DNA of 64,000 bases from Comamonas endophytica (GCF_023634805.2 NZ_CP106881.1:3439501-3503500), one strand, 5' to 3'; positions 52,124 to 61,100 are shown, counted from the first letter of the stretch. A program made the numbers and translations. Notes: generated by a model not told the origin, from the sequence alone.

Positions 52124-53590
52124 TCAAAGCGATTCGAGAAAGCGCACCAGCGCGTCGCGCTCCTGCGCATTGAGTTGCAGCACCGCGTCGCGCGAGGCGC
52201 TGGCCTCGCCGCCGTGCCAGAGCACGGCTTCGAGCATGTCGCGCGCGCGGCCGTCGTGCAGCAGCCGGCTGTGGCCGTTGACGGCCTTGATCAGCCCCAG
52301 GCCCCACAGCGGCGGCGTGCGCCACTGGTTGCCGTCGGCCAGGAAGTCGGGCCGGCCGTCGGCCAGATCGGGGCCCATGTCGTGCAGCAGCATGTCGGTG
52401 TAGGGAAAGATGACCTGCCCCGACAGCGCCGGGCTGCTCAGGCGCGGAAAAAGCGGCTCGCCGGTGACATAGCTGGGGCGGTGGCAGGCCGCGCACTGCG
52501 CGCGCTCGAAGATCTTCTGGCCCTGCAGCACCTGCGGATCGGTGGGGTCGCGGCGCGCCGGCGGCGCCAGGGTGCTCTGGTAGAAGATCACATCGTCCAG
52601 CGTCTTGTCGTCGATCTCCACGGCCTGGCCCTTGGCGCCGCGCGGCGCTTCCAGGCAGTCCTTCTGGGGAGCGGTGCAGGATTCGTTGGGGAACAGCCGC
52701 GAGGTGATGCCGATGTCACCCTGGAACGCCGAAGCCGTCTGGTGCGCCAGGCTGGCGACATTGGCCTTCCAGCCGAAGCGACCGGGCAGCATGGCATTGG
52801 CATAGCTGTCCCAGACCAGGTTGACCTTGCCGCGCACCGGGCCGCCCGCAGCCTCCTGCGCGCGCGCGTTGGCCTCGAGTTCGGCCGCGGGAATGGCTTC
52901 GAGCAGGCCCAGGCCGATCACCTGCGGCGCGATGCGCGGGCTGAACTGCGCGTCGGGCGCCAGCGGACCATAGCCCAGCTCGCGCACTGAATAGATGGGT
53001 TTCTCCAGTTCGTAGGGCGTGCCGTCGGCGAACTTGCCCTTGATGGTCTCGTAGCGGATGTGCAGCCGGCCCTCGGCGCGCACGCCGTCGACGGCCTGGT
53101 CGTTGAGCTGGTCTCCATAGGTGGGCTCGAGCGCCGGCCCGCCCAGCGGATTCTTGCCGGGCACCGAAACGCGCATCAGCAGCCCGGCCACGTTGCGCGG
53201 CGCCAGGCCGTTGTGGAAGTCGGGCGGCTGCGCGCGGCCGTCCTGCACGTGGCAGCCGCCGCACGAGCGCGCCAGGAAGTGCGGGCCCAGGCCGTCGCGC
53301 GCCGTGGTCGACGCCGGCGCCTGCACCCAGTTGCGCTTGAAGAAGGAATTGCCGATGACGAAGCGCGTGCGCTCGGCATCGCTGAGGTTGGCGGCGGGAA
53401 AGGAGAAGGCGTTGCGCCCGGTGGCATACACCGTGGTGTTGCCGCCGGGCAGGTGCTCCGCCGGCGTGGCAGCGATTGGCGCCGCTGCGGTGGCGGCAGC
53501 CGCTTCGGTCTTGGGTTGCGCCAGAACCTGCGCGGCCAGGGCCGCTGCCAGGCTGCAGGCCAATAGCAGCCCGCCGGTGGATTTCTTCAT
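52124..53590 (-). CDS. di-haem c-type cytochrome, DUF1111 (thiol oxidoreductase-like)
   Basis: A 488-aa periplasmic cytochrome with a signal peptide (about 1-24). Two haem c sites are present: CGGCH (Cys110-His114) and CAACH (Cys366-His370), with C-terminal RTPPLWGLGLIKAVNGHSRLLHDGRARDM resembling MauG/CcpA di-haem peroxidases. Proteins of this family accompany imelysins in iron-regulated operons. It lies between two imelysin genes (gaps 9 and 11 nt). A role in iron redox chemistry during uptake is inferred from context. Confidence 0.88.
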   Translation of the reverse strand: MKKSTGGLLLACSLAAALAAQVLAQPKTEAAAATAAAPIAATPAEHLPGGNTTVYATGRNAFSFPAANLSDAERTRFVIGNSFFKRNWVQAPASTTARDGLGPHFLARSCGGCHVQDGRAQPPDFHNGLAPRNVAGLLMRVSVPGKNPLGGPALEPTYGDQLNDQAVDGVRAEGRLHIRYETIKGKFADGTPYELEKPIYSVRELGYGPLAPDAQFSPRIAPQVIGLGLLEAIPAAELEANARAQEAAGGPVRGKVNLVWDSYANAMLPGRFGWKANVASLAHQTASAFQGDIGITSRLFPNESCTAPQKDCLEAPRGAKGQAVEIDDKTLDDVIFYQSTLAPPARRDPTDPQVLQGQKIFERAQCAACHRPSYVTGEPLFPRLSSPALSGQVIFPYTDMLLHDMGPDLADGRPDFLADGNQWRTPPLWGLGLIKAVNGHSRLLHDGRARDMLEAVLWHGGEASASRDAVLQLNAQERDALVRFLESL

Positions 53591-53599
53591 GCTGGGTGC

Positions 53600-54796
53600 T
53601 TACTTGGGTTGCACGATGTTCAGGCGCTCGATGCCCACGGCCTGGGCCGAGGCCGCGAGGTCCTTGCTCTGCTCGATCAGGTGGTCGATGACGGCCTGGA
53701 TCCTGGCGCGCGCAGGCGCCGAGCGTTCGCCCTGGATGGCCTGGTCGAAGGGCGCGGGGATCTGCTGCGCCGCGGCCACCGAGGCGCGGATGTGGCGCGT
53801 GGTTTCCTCGGCCAGCGCTGCGTCCTTTTGCGCCACCAGAGCGCGCACGCCCGGGCCGCGCAGCATCGAGCCGTCGAGGCGCTTGTATTCGCCGAGCCAG
53901 ACGTTCTCGATGCCCTTGGCGTTGGCGATCGCATCGTTGTGGGTGTTGTCGGAGAAGCACGAGTGCTCGTCTTCCTGGTCCTGGCTGGCCAGCGCTACTT
54001 CCAGGCGTTCGCCCGCGAGTTCGCCGCGCGACAGCGAGCCCAGGCCGACGAAGATGCGGCGGATCGACTCGTTGCCGCCATTGACGAACTCGGCGCGGTA
54101 GTTGCCGGCCACGTTAGGCGCCCAGGCGGCCTGCACGCTGCGCAGGTCCTCGATGAGCAGATCGGTGATCACCTTCAGGTACTGGCGGCGGCGGTCGGCG
54201 TTGGGCTTCCTGCCATCGACGAAATCGGTGTGCGGGCGCGCGCCCGGTCCGGTGGCGCTCAGGTCCTGGCCCCAGAGCAGGAATTCGATGGCGTGCCAGC
54301 CGGTGGCGATGTTCTCCTCGCCATCCTTTTCGTTCAGCTCGGACAGCGCCTCGGCGGTGATCGCCTGCTGGCGGTCGTTGATGATGCCGGCCTTGTCGTT
54401 GCCCTGCACGTAGTCGACATAGGATTCGTCCATGGGCCAGGCGTTCATGCGCGCTTCCGGACCGTCTTCGCTGTCGATGGGGCCGTCGTAGAAACGGAAG
54501 GCCTCGGTCTGGCCGTAGTAGTCGCGCGCCTGCAGCCAGGCCTTGCGCGCCGCGGCCAGCGTGTCGGCGCTGGGCTTTGCCAGCAGCCGGTCGATGGCCT
54601 TTTGCATGGCCTGCGCCGATTGCAGCGAATCGCTGTAGCCCGCGTGGACCAGCTGGGCATAGTGCGCCGCGACCTGGTTGGCGCTCAGCGCGGACTGCTG
54701 CGCTGCAGCGGGCGCGGTGGCGGGGGTGGCGGGCTGGGCCAGCGGGGCAGCCACGGGAGCGGCAACGAGGGCGGCAATCAACAGCAGTTTGTGCAT
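53600..54796 (-). CDS. imelysin family iron-associated protein (first copy)
   Basis: A 398-aa secreted protein with signal peptide about 1-20. The family motif GxHxxE is present as GWHAIE (residues 166-171), followed by FLLWGQD; a second repeat includes EDEHSCFSDNTHNDAIANAKGIENVWLGEY. This matches the PA4372/IrpA type of imelysin-like proteins, which bind metal rather than cut protein. It is the first gene of a four-gene operon, and a Fur box lies 66 nt upstream of its ATG, indicating induction under iron limitation. Confidence 0.92.
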   Translation of the reverse strand: MHKLLLIAALVAAPVAAPLAQPATPATAPAAAQQSALSANQVAAHYAQLVHAGYSDSLQSAQAMQKAIDRLLAKPSADTLAAARKAWLQARDYYGQTEAFRFYDGPIDSEDGPEARMNAWPMDESYVDYVQGNDKAGIINDRQQAITAEALSELNEKDGEENIATGWHAIEFLLWGQDLSATGPGARPHTDFVDGRKPNADRRRQYLKVITDLLIEDLRSVQAAWAPNVAGNYRAEFVNGGNESIRRIFVGLGSLSRGELAGERLEVALASQDQEDEHSCFSDNTHNDAIANAKGIENVWLGEYKRLDGSMLRGPGVRALVAQKDAALAEETTRHIRASVAAAQQIPAPFDQAIQGERSAPARARIQAVIDHLIEQSKDLAASAQAVGIERLNIVQPK

Positions 54797-54861
54797 ATCT
54801 GGAAGGGCCGGGGCGCGCGGCCCGACGTGAAGTGGATAAAAGTGCGGAACCCGAAATTGTA

Positions 54862-54878
54862 ATGAGAATTTTTCTCAT
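54862..54878. promoter_or_regulatory. Fur box upstream of the imelysin operon
   Basis: ATGAGAA (54862-54868) and TTCTCAT (54872-54878) are perfect inverted repeats with a TTT spacer, very close to the TGAGAAT-type Fur half-sites and lying in an AT-rich patch in the promoter region of the operon. Confidence 0.75.
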
Positions 54879-54928
54879 CGCATGGCGCAGGGCCGCCTTG
54901 CCCCGCGACCAGGCCGGCGCCCGCTTTC

Positions 54929-55624
54929 TCAGTCCCGAGGCAGCGCACCCGCCGCCCGCTCCAGCCCTTGCTGCAAATGCTCCGCCCAGCCCGCCGGGTT
55001 GCCCAGCCAGGGACCGATATCGACCCGCTGGGCTACGCGTTGGCCACTGGATCGGTCGGTGAATTCCAGCACGAAGGTCGGAAAGCCCTGGCCGCCCGAA
55101 GCCTGCAGCCATTCGCGGCTTTCCTGGATATGGCTTTGCACCGTGTCCGCCAGCACCTCCTGGCAATGCGCGGTGAAGGTGCGGATGTCGAGCCCGAGCT
55201 CGCCCGCCAGCGACTGCAGCACGCCCAGCGTGGAAATCTGCTGGCCCTCGACATAGTGCGCGGTCTGCGCGCGCGCCAGCAGATCGAGCCCGCGGCCGTC
55301 CATGGCTTCGGCCGCCAGCATGGCGGCGATCGGCGGCGTGGAGTCCAGCGTCGCGCCCACCTGGTTGAGCAGGCCGTTGTAATAGGCGTCGCCAAAAGGC
55401 TGGCCGGTGAGCGCCGCGATGCGCTCGTCGTGCGGTATCACATGGGCGCGCCACTCGCGCGTGATGGTGCGCCGGGCCGCGCCGCTGAGCATGCCGCCCG
55501 CATGCCACTGCACCGCCAGCCCCGGCAGCGCGCGCGCGGCGGCCAGCAGCGGAGCGGCGGCATAGCACCAGCCGCACAGTGGATCGAAGATGTAATGCAG
55601 CACGGGAGCGGGGGAGGAGGGCAT
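54929..55624 (-). CDS. DsbA-family oxidoreductase-like protein (FrnE-like)
   Basis: A thioredoxin-fold protein with CxxC redox motif CGWC in YIFDPLCGWCYAAAPL and a DsbA-type helical insertion, ending with FPTFVLEF (cis-Pro region). The ATG at 55622-55624 gives 231 aa; another in-frame ATG at 55661-55663 is possible, and neither has a clear ribosome binding site. No signal peptide is evident, so it is probably cytoplasmic, as in FrnE/DsbA-like isomerases. It is divergent from mnmH. Confidence 0.8.
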   Translation of the reverse strand: MPSSPAPVLHYIFDPLCGWCYAAAPLLAAARALPGLAVQWHAGGMLSGAARRTITREWRAHVIPHDERIAALTGQPFGDAYYNGLLNQVGATLDSTPPIAAMLAAEAMDGRGLDLLARAQTAHYVEGQQISTLGVLQSLAGELGLDIRTFTAHCQEVLADTVQSHIQESREWLQASGGQGFPTFVLEFTDRSSGQRVAQRVDIGPWLGNPAGWAEHLQQGLERAAGALPRD

Positions 55625-55823
55625 GGCGTGGGCGAATGGGTAATCGATGGCCGGAAAAGGCATGCGGATGAATGCTAAGCCTTTGTGCAATGCCCGGCAT
55701 GCGGTGCGACAATGGCCGCCCCCGCAGCGGGGCCACGCCATGGCCCTGCCTGCGCCACCCCGGCGCTGCGCTCGTATCGAGGCTCGATCGCGCAACGCCC
55801 ACCCGCCTGCAGAAAGCCTCGCC

Positions 55824-56870
55824 GTGTCTCCTCGCCCGCCCGTCCGCATCACCGACAAGCACCAGTTCGACACGCTGGTCGACGCCCGCTCGCCCGCCGA
55901 GTTCGCGCTCGACCACATTCCCGGCGCCATCAACTGCCCGGTGCTCGACGACGAGGAGCGCGCCACCATCGGCACCCTCTACAAGCAGGTCAGCCCCTTC
56001 GAAGCCAGGCGCCTGGGCGCGGCCATGGTCTCGGCCAACCTCGCGCGCCACATGCGCGAGACCTTTGCCGACAAGCCCGCGAACTGGAAGCCGCTGGTCT
56101 ACTGCTGGCGCGGCGGCCTGCGCAGCGGCTCGATGGTCACCTGGCTGCGGCTCGTGGGCTGGGATGCGCAGCAGCTCGCCGGCGGCTACAAGTATTTCCG
56201 CCAGCATGTCATGGCCCAGCTCGAGACCCTCGTGCCGCAGCTCCAGTTGCGCGTGCTCTGCGGCGCCACCGGCAGCGCCAAGACACGCGTGCTGCATGCG
56301 CTGGCGGCGCAGGGCGAGCAGGTGCTCGATCTGGAGGGCCATGCGCGCCACAAGGGGTCGCTGCTGGGGCATTTGCCGGGCATCGAGCAGCCTTCGCAGA
56401 AAGCCTTCGAGACCCAGTTGGCCGACCAGCTCGAGCGGTTGGACCCGAAACGGCCCGTCTATATCGAAGGCGAGAGTCCGCGCATCGGCCGCATCGCGCT
56501 GCCGCTGGCGCTGGTCGAGCGCATGCGCGATGCCCCCTGCATCGAGATCGAGGCCTCGCCCGAGGCCCGGCTGGCCTACCTGCTGCGTGACTATGCCTAC
56601 CTGGGAGACGATGCGCCGGCGCTGTCGCAGCAGCTCGGCCGCCTCAAGGAGCTGCAAGGCAATGCCACCATCGCGCGCTGGCAGAGCTGGGCCGGCGAAA
56701 GCGCGCTCGAGCCATTGTTCGCCGAACTGATGGCGCTGCATTACGACCCGCAGTACGAGCGCTCGCAGGCGCGGCACTTCCGCCGCTGGGCCGAGCGCAC
56801 GCGCATTGGCTGCGACGACCTGAGCGACGCCGGCATCGCGCGGCTGGCGCAGCAGGTGGCATCTGCCTAG
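55824..56870 (+). CDS. mnmH: tRNA 2-selenouridine synthase (MnmH/SelU)
   Basis: Replaces sulfur by selenium at the wobble 2-thiouridine of tRNA-Lys, -Glu and -Gln using selenophosphate. The rhodanese domain (about 10-130) has its catalytic Cys94 in VYCWRGGLRSGS (Cys97 in E. coli). A P-loop CGATGSAKT follows near residue 150, then the geranyl/selenyl transfer region. The GTG at 55824 gives 348 aa, close to E. coli (364); an upstream ATG (55740) would add a low-complexity tail. selD, its donor, is 46 kb away in this window; tRNA-Lys(TTT), a substrate, is at 3209. Confidence 0.93.
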   Translation: MSPRPPVRITDKHQFDTLVDARSPAEFALDHIPGAINCPVLDDEERATIGTLYKQVSPFEARRLGAAMVSANLARHMRETFADKPANWKPLVYCWRGGLRSGSMVTWLRLVGWDAQQLAGGYKYFRQHVMAQLETLVPQLQLRVLCGATGSAKTRVLHALAAQGEQVLDLEGHARHKGSLLGHLPGIEQPSQKAFETQLADQLERLDPKRPVYIEGESPRIGRIALPLALVERMRDAPCIEIEASPEARLAYLLRDYAYLGDDAPALSQQLGRLKELQGNATIARWQSWAGESALEPLFAELMALHYDPQYERSQARHFRRWAERTRIGCDDLSDAGIARLAQQVASA

Positions 56871-57481
56871 GCCAGGTCTTTCCACAGCTCGGCGACAAAG
56901 GGGTAGAGCGACAGCAGCAGCAGCCCGGCCATCAGCCGGTTGAAGCGCCGGCGGGCCGCGCCCGAGCGCAGCATGCGCGCCACCCACTGGCCGAACAGCG
57001 TCCACATGCTGATGCTGGGAAAGCTGACCAGCGCCAGCAGCGCACCGGCCAGCAGCAGCTGCGTGAAGTAGCCCTCGCGCGGCGTGTAGGCGGCCACCAC
57101 GCCCACGGCCATCATCCAGGTCTTGGGGTTGATCCACTGCAGCGCCAGTCCCTGCCAGAAGCGCATCGGCTGGGGAAGCACCTCATTCCCGCCCTCGGTT
57201 CCCGTGTGCGCGATGCACCATGCAAGGCGCAGCAGATACAGGGCGGCCCCGTAGCGCAGCACGGTGTGCAGCAGCGGCATCCGGGTGAACGTCGCACACA
57301 GGCCGCAGCCGACGACGATCAGCATCAGCGCCGCTCCCAGGCTGACGCCAAGCATGTGCGGCAGGCTGCGCCGGTAGCCGAAGGCGGCACCCGACGCCGC
57401 CAGCAGGATGTTGTTCGGGCCGGGCGTGATCGAGTAGACGAAGGTGTAGATCAGCAGTGGATAGAAGGAAGACGGATGCAT
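56867..57481 (-). CDS. LysE/RhtB family exporter
   Basis: A 204-aa membrane protein of the LysE family of amino acid or metabolite exporters. The N-terminal YSITPGPNNILLAASGAAFGYRRSLPHMLG is the family signature. About six hydrophobic helices are visible. Its stop codon overlaps that of mnmH on the opposite strand within a CTAG. It is divergent from a MocR-type regulator, which probably controls it. Substrate is unknown. Confidence 0.9.
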   Translation of the reverse strand: MHPSSFYPLLIYTFVYSITPGPNNILLAASGAAFGYRRSLPHMLGVSLGAALMLIVVGCGLCATFTRMPLLHTVLRYGAALYLLRLAWCIAHTGTEGGNEVLPQPMRFWQGLALQWINPKTWMMAVGVVAAYTPREGYFTQLLLAGALLALVSFPSISMWTLFGQWVARMLRSGAARRRFNRLMAGLLLLSLYPFVAELWKDLA

Positions 57482-57543
57482 GCGGGCTCCTGACGGGTTG
57501 AAGGGGCGGCCTGTCTAGTCAAACGGGCCGATGCATGTCATGC

Positions 57544-57585
57544 TATTGACTATTGACACTTCAATATCAATACAGTTGTTCAATA
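57544..57585. promoter_or_regulatory. candidate MocR operator with TATTGA/TCAATA repeats
   Basis: TATTGA occurs at 57544-57549 and 57551-57556, and its reverse complement TCAATA at 57561-57566, 57567-57572 and 57580-57585. Five half-sites in 42 nt lie between the divergent lysE-like and mocR-like genes. Confidence 0.6.
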
Positions 57586-57615
57586 ATCTGGCCGAACTGG
57601 CCTGCACGGATCACC

Positions 57616-59103
57616 ATGACGCCTGATGCCACGGAGCATGCGCCGACGCCCGCAGCGGTCGCAATGGAGGACGCGTTTGCGCAGGGCTGGCGGCCTCTGC
57701 GCGGCACGCAGCTGTCATTGGTCGAGCAGTTGACCGCGCATGTCACCGGACTGATCCGCAACCAGGGCCTGCGTCCGGGCATGCGCCTGCCTTCGGTGCG
57801 GGCGATGGCCGATGCGGCGGGCGTGAGCCGCTGCACGGTGGTGCAGGCCTACGGCCAGCTCGAAGCCCAGGGCCTGGTGCGCTCGCGCGCAGGCGCGGGC
57901 TTCTTCGTCTGCGCGCCGCCGATGGCCCCGTCCGGCAGCATTCCGACGGCGCCCAGTACGCCAGTGGCGCCGGCGGCCTTCGATGCGCTGTTCCTGATGG
58001 GCAGCATGTTCAGCGCGCCGGGGCGCGGCGCGCACAACGCGGCCGCAGGCGTGCTGCCACCGGCCTGGCTGGACATCGAGCTGGTGGGGGCGGCCATTCG
58101 CAGCGTGGGCCGCACCGCAAGCTCCACGCTGCTGAGCTATGGCACGCTGCATGGCTACCGGCCGCTGCGCCAGCAGATCGCCACCATGCTGCAGTCCCAG
58201 GACGTGCCGGTCCATCCGGACACGCAGTTGATGACCGTCTCCGGGGCGACCCAGGGGCTGGACCTGGTGGTGCGCAGCCTGCTGCGCCCGGGCGACACGG
58301 TCTTCGTCGAGGACCCGGGCTGGTACGTGGTCTGCGGCCTGCTGCGGGCCCAGGGGCTGCAGGTGGTGGGCGTGCCGCGCCGCGCCGACGGGCCGGATGT
58401 GGAGGCGCTGGCGCGGCTGGCCGAGCGCCACCGGCCGCGCGTCTTCATCGTCAACTCGGCCGTGCACAACCCCACGGGCTCGAGCCTGTCGGCGGGGATC
58501 GCGCATGAGGTGCTGCGCGTTGCCGAGCGCCTGGATTTCCTGCTGATAGAGGACGATACCTTCGCCGACTTCCACCCCGGGGTGCCGGTACGGCTCGCGG
58601 CGCTCGATCGACTGCGGCGCGTGCTGCTGATCGGCGGCTACGCCAAGACGCTGGGCGGCGGCCTGCGTGTGGGCTATGTCGCGGGCGCGGCGCCGCTGAT
58701 GCGCCAGCTCGTGGAGTCCAAGCTGCTGGCCTGCCCGACCTCGCCGGAGCTTGGCGAGCAGGTGGTGCACCGCATCCTGGCCGAGGGGCAGTACCGGCGC
58801 CATGTGGGCCGGCTGCGCGAGCGCGTCGACGCGACGCGCAACCGCTGCCTGGACCAGCTCGAGCAACTGGGCTGCAGGATCGAGCACCGGCCGCCCGCCG
58901 GCATGTTCGTGTGGGCGGATTGCGGGCGCGACTCCGAGCAGCTGGCGCGCGAGGCCATTGCGCTGGGCCTGCTGCTGGCGCCGGGCATGCTGTTTTCGCC
59001 GCAATCCGCGCCCAGCCGCATGCTGCGCGTGGCGGTGCCGATGGTGGACGACACCCTGTCCTGGGATCTCTTCACCCAGGTGCTGGGCCGTCAGCCGCGC
59101 TAG
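57616..59103 (+). CDS. MocR-type transcriptional regulator (GntR HTH fused to aminotransferase fold)
   Basis: A 495-aa fusion. A GntR-type winged helix (about 30-105, LRPGMRLPSVRAMADAAGVSR) precedes a fold-type I aminotransferase domain (about 140-490). The PLP-binding lysine is Lys344 in GGYAKTLGGGLRVGY. HNPTGSSLS and EDDTFADFH are also typical. The ATG at 57616 was chosen because GGA lies upstream; a longer frame covers the operator. It likely senses PLP plus an amino compound and controls the divergent LysE exporter. Its stop overlaps that of the cupin gene. Confidence 0.92.
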   Translation: MTPDATEHAPTPAAVAMEDAFAQGWRPLRGTQLSLVEQLTAHVTGLIRNQGLRPGMRLPSVRAMADAAGVSRCTVVQAYGQLEAQGLVRSRAGAGFFVCAPPMAPSGSIPTAPSTPVAPAAFDALFLMGSMFSAPGRGAHNAAAGVLPPAWLDIELVGAAIRSVGRTASSTLLSYGTLHGYRPLRQQIATMLQSQDVPVHPDTQLMTVSGATQGLDLVVRSLLRPGDTVFVEDPGWYVVCGLLRAQGLQVVGVPRRADGPDVEALARLAERHRPRVFIVNSAVHNPTGSSLSAGIAHEVLRVAERLDFLLIEDDTFADFHPGVPVRLAALDRLRRVLLIGGYAKTLGGGLRVGYVAGAAPLMRQLVESKLLACPTSPELGEQVVHRILAEGQYRRHVGRLRERVDATRNRCLDQLEQLGCRIEHRPPAGMFVWADCGRDSEQLAREAIALGLLLAPGMLFSPQSAPSRMLRVAVPMVDDTLSWDLFTQVLGRQPR

Positions 59104-59441
59104 TCCGCGTCGTTGCGGCGCACCACCAGCGTCAGCAGCGCCGATGAGTCCTCGAGCGCGCAGACCGCATGCGCCACGTTGCCCGGCAGGTGCAGCAGCT
59201 GGCCCGCGGCCAGCGCATGCGCCGTGTCATCGATCTCGACCTGCAGCCGGCCTTCGATGCAGTGCAGCACGATGCCGCCCGCCACGCTGTGCTCGGGCAT
59301 GCGCTTGCCCGCGGGCAGCACCATGCGGATCACCTCCAGGTCATCCGACTTGAACAGGGCCACGCTCTTCTCGCCGGCCAGCCGCGGCCCGAAGGGTTGG
59401 ACGTCGATGGCCTGTGCGGGCAAAGCGTGGGGAATCGCCAT
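59100..59441 (-). CDS. cupin-domain protein
   Basis: A 113-aa single-cupin protein. The ATG at 59439-59441 has GGAG 10 nt upstream. The beta-barrel motifs are GKRMPEHSVAGGIVLHCIEGRLQVEI and LPGNVAHAVCALEDSSALL; the HxH metal pair is only partly kept (EHS...H). The enzymatic or binding role is unknown. It ends in the same CTAG tetranucleotide as the convergent MocR gene. Confidence 0.85.
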   Translation of the reverse strand: MAIPHALPAQAIDVQPFGPRLAGEKSVALFKSDDLEVIRMVLPAGKRMPEHSVAGGIVLHCIEGRLQVEIDDTAHALAAGQLLHLPGNVAHAVCALEDSSALLTLVVRRNDAD

Positions 59442-59515
59442 GGCATGTGCTCCAGAATGGGAATGGCCCATTCTGGCGTGTATGGTGGGCGCGGGCAAGC
59501 GATCGCGCAGCGCGT

Positions 59516-60076
59516 TCAGTCGGCTTTGGCGCCTATCAATGCGCCATTGGCGGGGTTGAGCTTGACTTCCATGCGCTGGCCCGTGGGCGTGAGCACGTCG
59601 ACGGAAATCACGCTGCGGCCCCAGTCGTTGCCGAAGTCGGCGTCCACCGCCGTGCCGGGCGTGTGGCGCAGCGCGGCGTCGATGGCCTGCTGAAGCGTGA
59701 TCCTGCTGCCTTCGAGCCGCTGCCGGTCCTTTGTCGAAGCCGGCCCCTTGTCCTGCTGGCGCAGCACCGCGCCGGTTCCGGCATCGACATGCACTTCGGT
59801 ATGCGCCCCCTGGGGCGTGATGAGCTCGACTTCGAAGCGGGGCGCGCCTTCGTCTATCTCCAGCTGGGCATCGATGGCGCGCCCGGCAGCGGCGGCCTCG
59901 GCGTTGTCGATGGCCTGCGCCAGCGTGATGCGGGTCTGCTGCAGTGCGGCCTGCCATTGCGCCGGCGTCTCGGCATGGGCTGGCGCGCTGCCGGCAGCGA
60001 TGAAGGCCAGGCTGGCCAGACCCAGGCTGGCGGCGCGCAGCGCCGGGCCCATGGCAGAAGGTGCGAGGTGTTTCAT
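59516..60076 (-). CDS. PepSY-domain secreted protein
   Basis: A 186-aa protein with signal peptide about 1-35 (APAHA|ETP) and two PepSY-type repeats (about 46-107 and 124-183), seen as ITLAQAIDNAEAAAAGRA...EVELITPQGAHTEVHVDAGTGAVL and ITLQQAIDAAL...ISVDVLTPTGQRMEVKLNPANGALI. PepSY proteins are often periplasmic inhibitors or folding modulators. Neighbours do not give a clear partner. Confidence 0.88.
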   Translation of the reverse strand: MKHLAPSAMGPALRAASLGLASLAFIAAGSAPAHAETPAQWQAALQQTRITLAQAIDNAEAAAAGRAIDAQLEIDEGAPRFEVELITPQGAHTEVHVDAGTGAVLRQQDKGPASTKDRQRLEGSRITLQQAIDAALRHTPGTAVDADFGNDWGRSVISVDVLTPTGQRMEVKLNPANGALIGAKAD

Positions 60077-60200
60077 GGGGTTTCCCTTTCAAGGCCAATG
60101 CGCAAAGCCGCGCCGCTCGATTGTGCGGCGCGCGCAGGCGCAGCGCTGTCGGCGCGCCGCCTGCCGCCTTGCCCTGTGCAGCCTGCCTTTGGCGGTGAAA

Positions 60201-61100
60201 CTAGGCGCTGCGCCATTGCAGGCTTTGCAGCACGCTGGAGAAATCCAGGCCGCCATGGCCGGCCATCGAATGCATGGCATACAGCGAGCGCGCAAGGCCC
60301 CCGAGCGGCGTGCTGGCCTGCACGGCACCCGCGCTTTCCTGCGCCAAACCCAGGTCCTTGAGCATCAGGTCGGTGCCGAATCCGCCTGCATAGCCTTTGC
60401 TGCTGGGCGCGTTCTCCTGCACGCCGGGCCAGGGGTTGTATTTCTCCAGCGCCCAGTTGCCGCCCGAACTGCGCCGCATGATCTCCGACAGCACCTGGGG
60501 ATCGAGCCCGTTGGCCACGCCCAGGGCAATGGCCTCGCTGGTGCCGATCATCAGGATGCCGAGCAGCATGTTGTTGCAGATCTTGGCCGTCTGCCCCGCG
60601 CCCACGGCGCCGGCGTGGAAGATATTGCTGCCCATCTTCTCGAGCACCGGTCGCGCGCGCTCGAGCTGCTCCGGGCTGGCGCCGACCATGAAGGTCAATG
60701 TGCCGGCAACGGCGCCGCCCGTGCCGCCCGAGACCGGCGCGTCGATGAAATCGATGCCCGCGGCCTCGGCCGCGCGCGCCACCTGCTGGCTCGTGGCGGC
60801 GGCAATCGTGGAGGAATCGATGACCAGCGTGCCCGGCGCGATGTGCGTCAGCAGTCCGCCTTCGCCAGCCTCGCCCAGATACAGCGTCTGCACATGCCGG
60901 CTCGCCGGCAGCATGCTGATCACGATCTCCGCGCCCTGCACGGCGTCCCGCGCGCTGGCAGCAATCCGAAGGCCCGCAGCCGCGAACCTCGCGCAGGCGG
61001 GCTGTGACAGATCGAAGGCCGCGACGCCGTGGCCGGCCTTTTGCAGGTTGACGGCCATCGGGCCGCCCATGTGGCCCAGACCGATGAAGGCGATTTGCAT
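60201..61100 (-). CDS. mmsB: 3-hydroxyisobutyrate dehydrogenase
   Basis: NAD-dependent oxidation of 3-hydroxyisobutyrate to methylmalonate semialdehyde in valine degradation. The N-terminal NAD motif IGLGHMGGPMAVNL is at about 6-19, the substrate motif DAPVSGGTGGAVAGTL near 120, and the catalytic Lys in GAGQTAKICNNMLL near residue 171. Length is 299 aa. It is downstream of an acyl-CoA dehydrogenase gene (33 nt) and part of the mmsA operon. Confidence 0.94.
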   Translation of the reverse strand: MQIAFIGLGHMGGPMAVNLQKAGHGVAAFDLSQPACARFAAAGLRIAASARDAVQGAEIVISMLPASRHVQTLYLGEAGEGGLLTHIAPGTLVIDSSTIAAATSQQVARAAEAAGIDFIDAPVSGGTGGAVAGTLTFMVGASPEQLERARPVLEKMGSNIFHAGAVGAGQTAKICNNMLLGILMIGTSEAIALGVANGLDPQVLSEIMRRSSGGNWALEKYNPWPGVQENAPSSKGYAGGFGTDLMLKDLGLAQESAGAVQASTPLGGLARSLYAMHSMAGHGGLDFSSVLQSLQWRSA

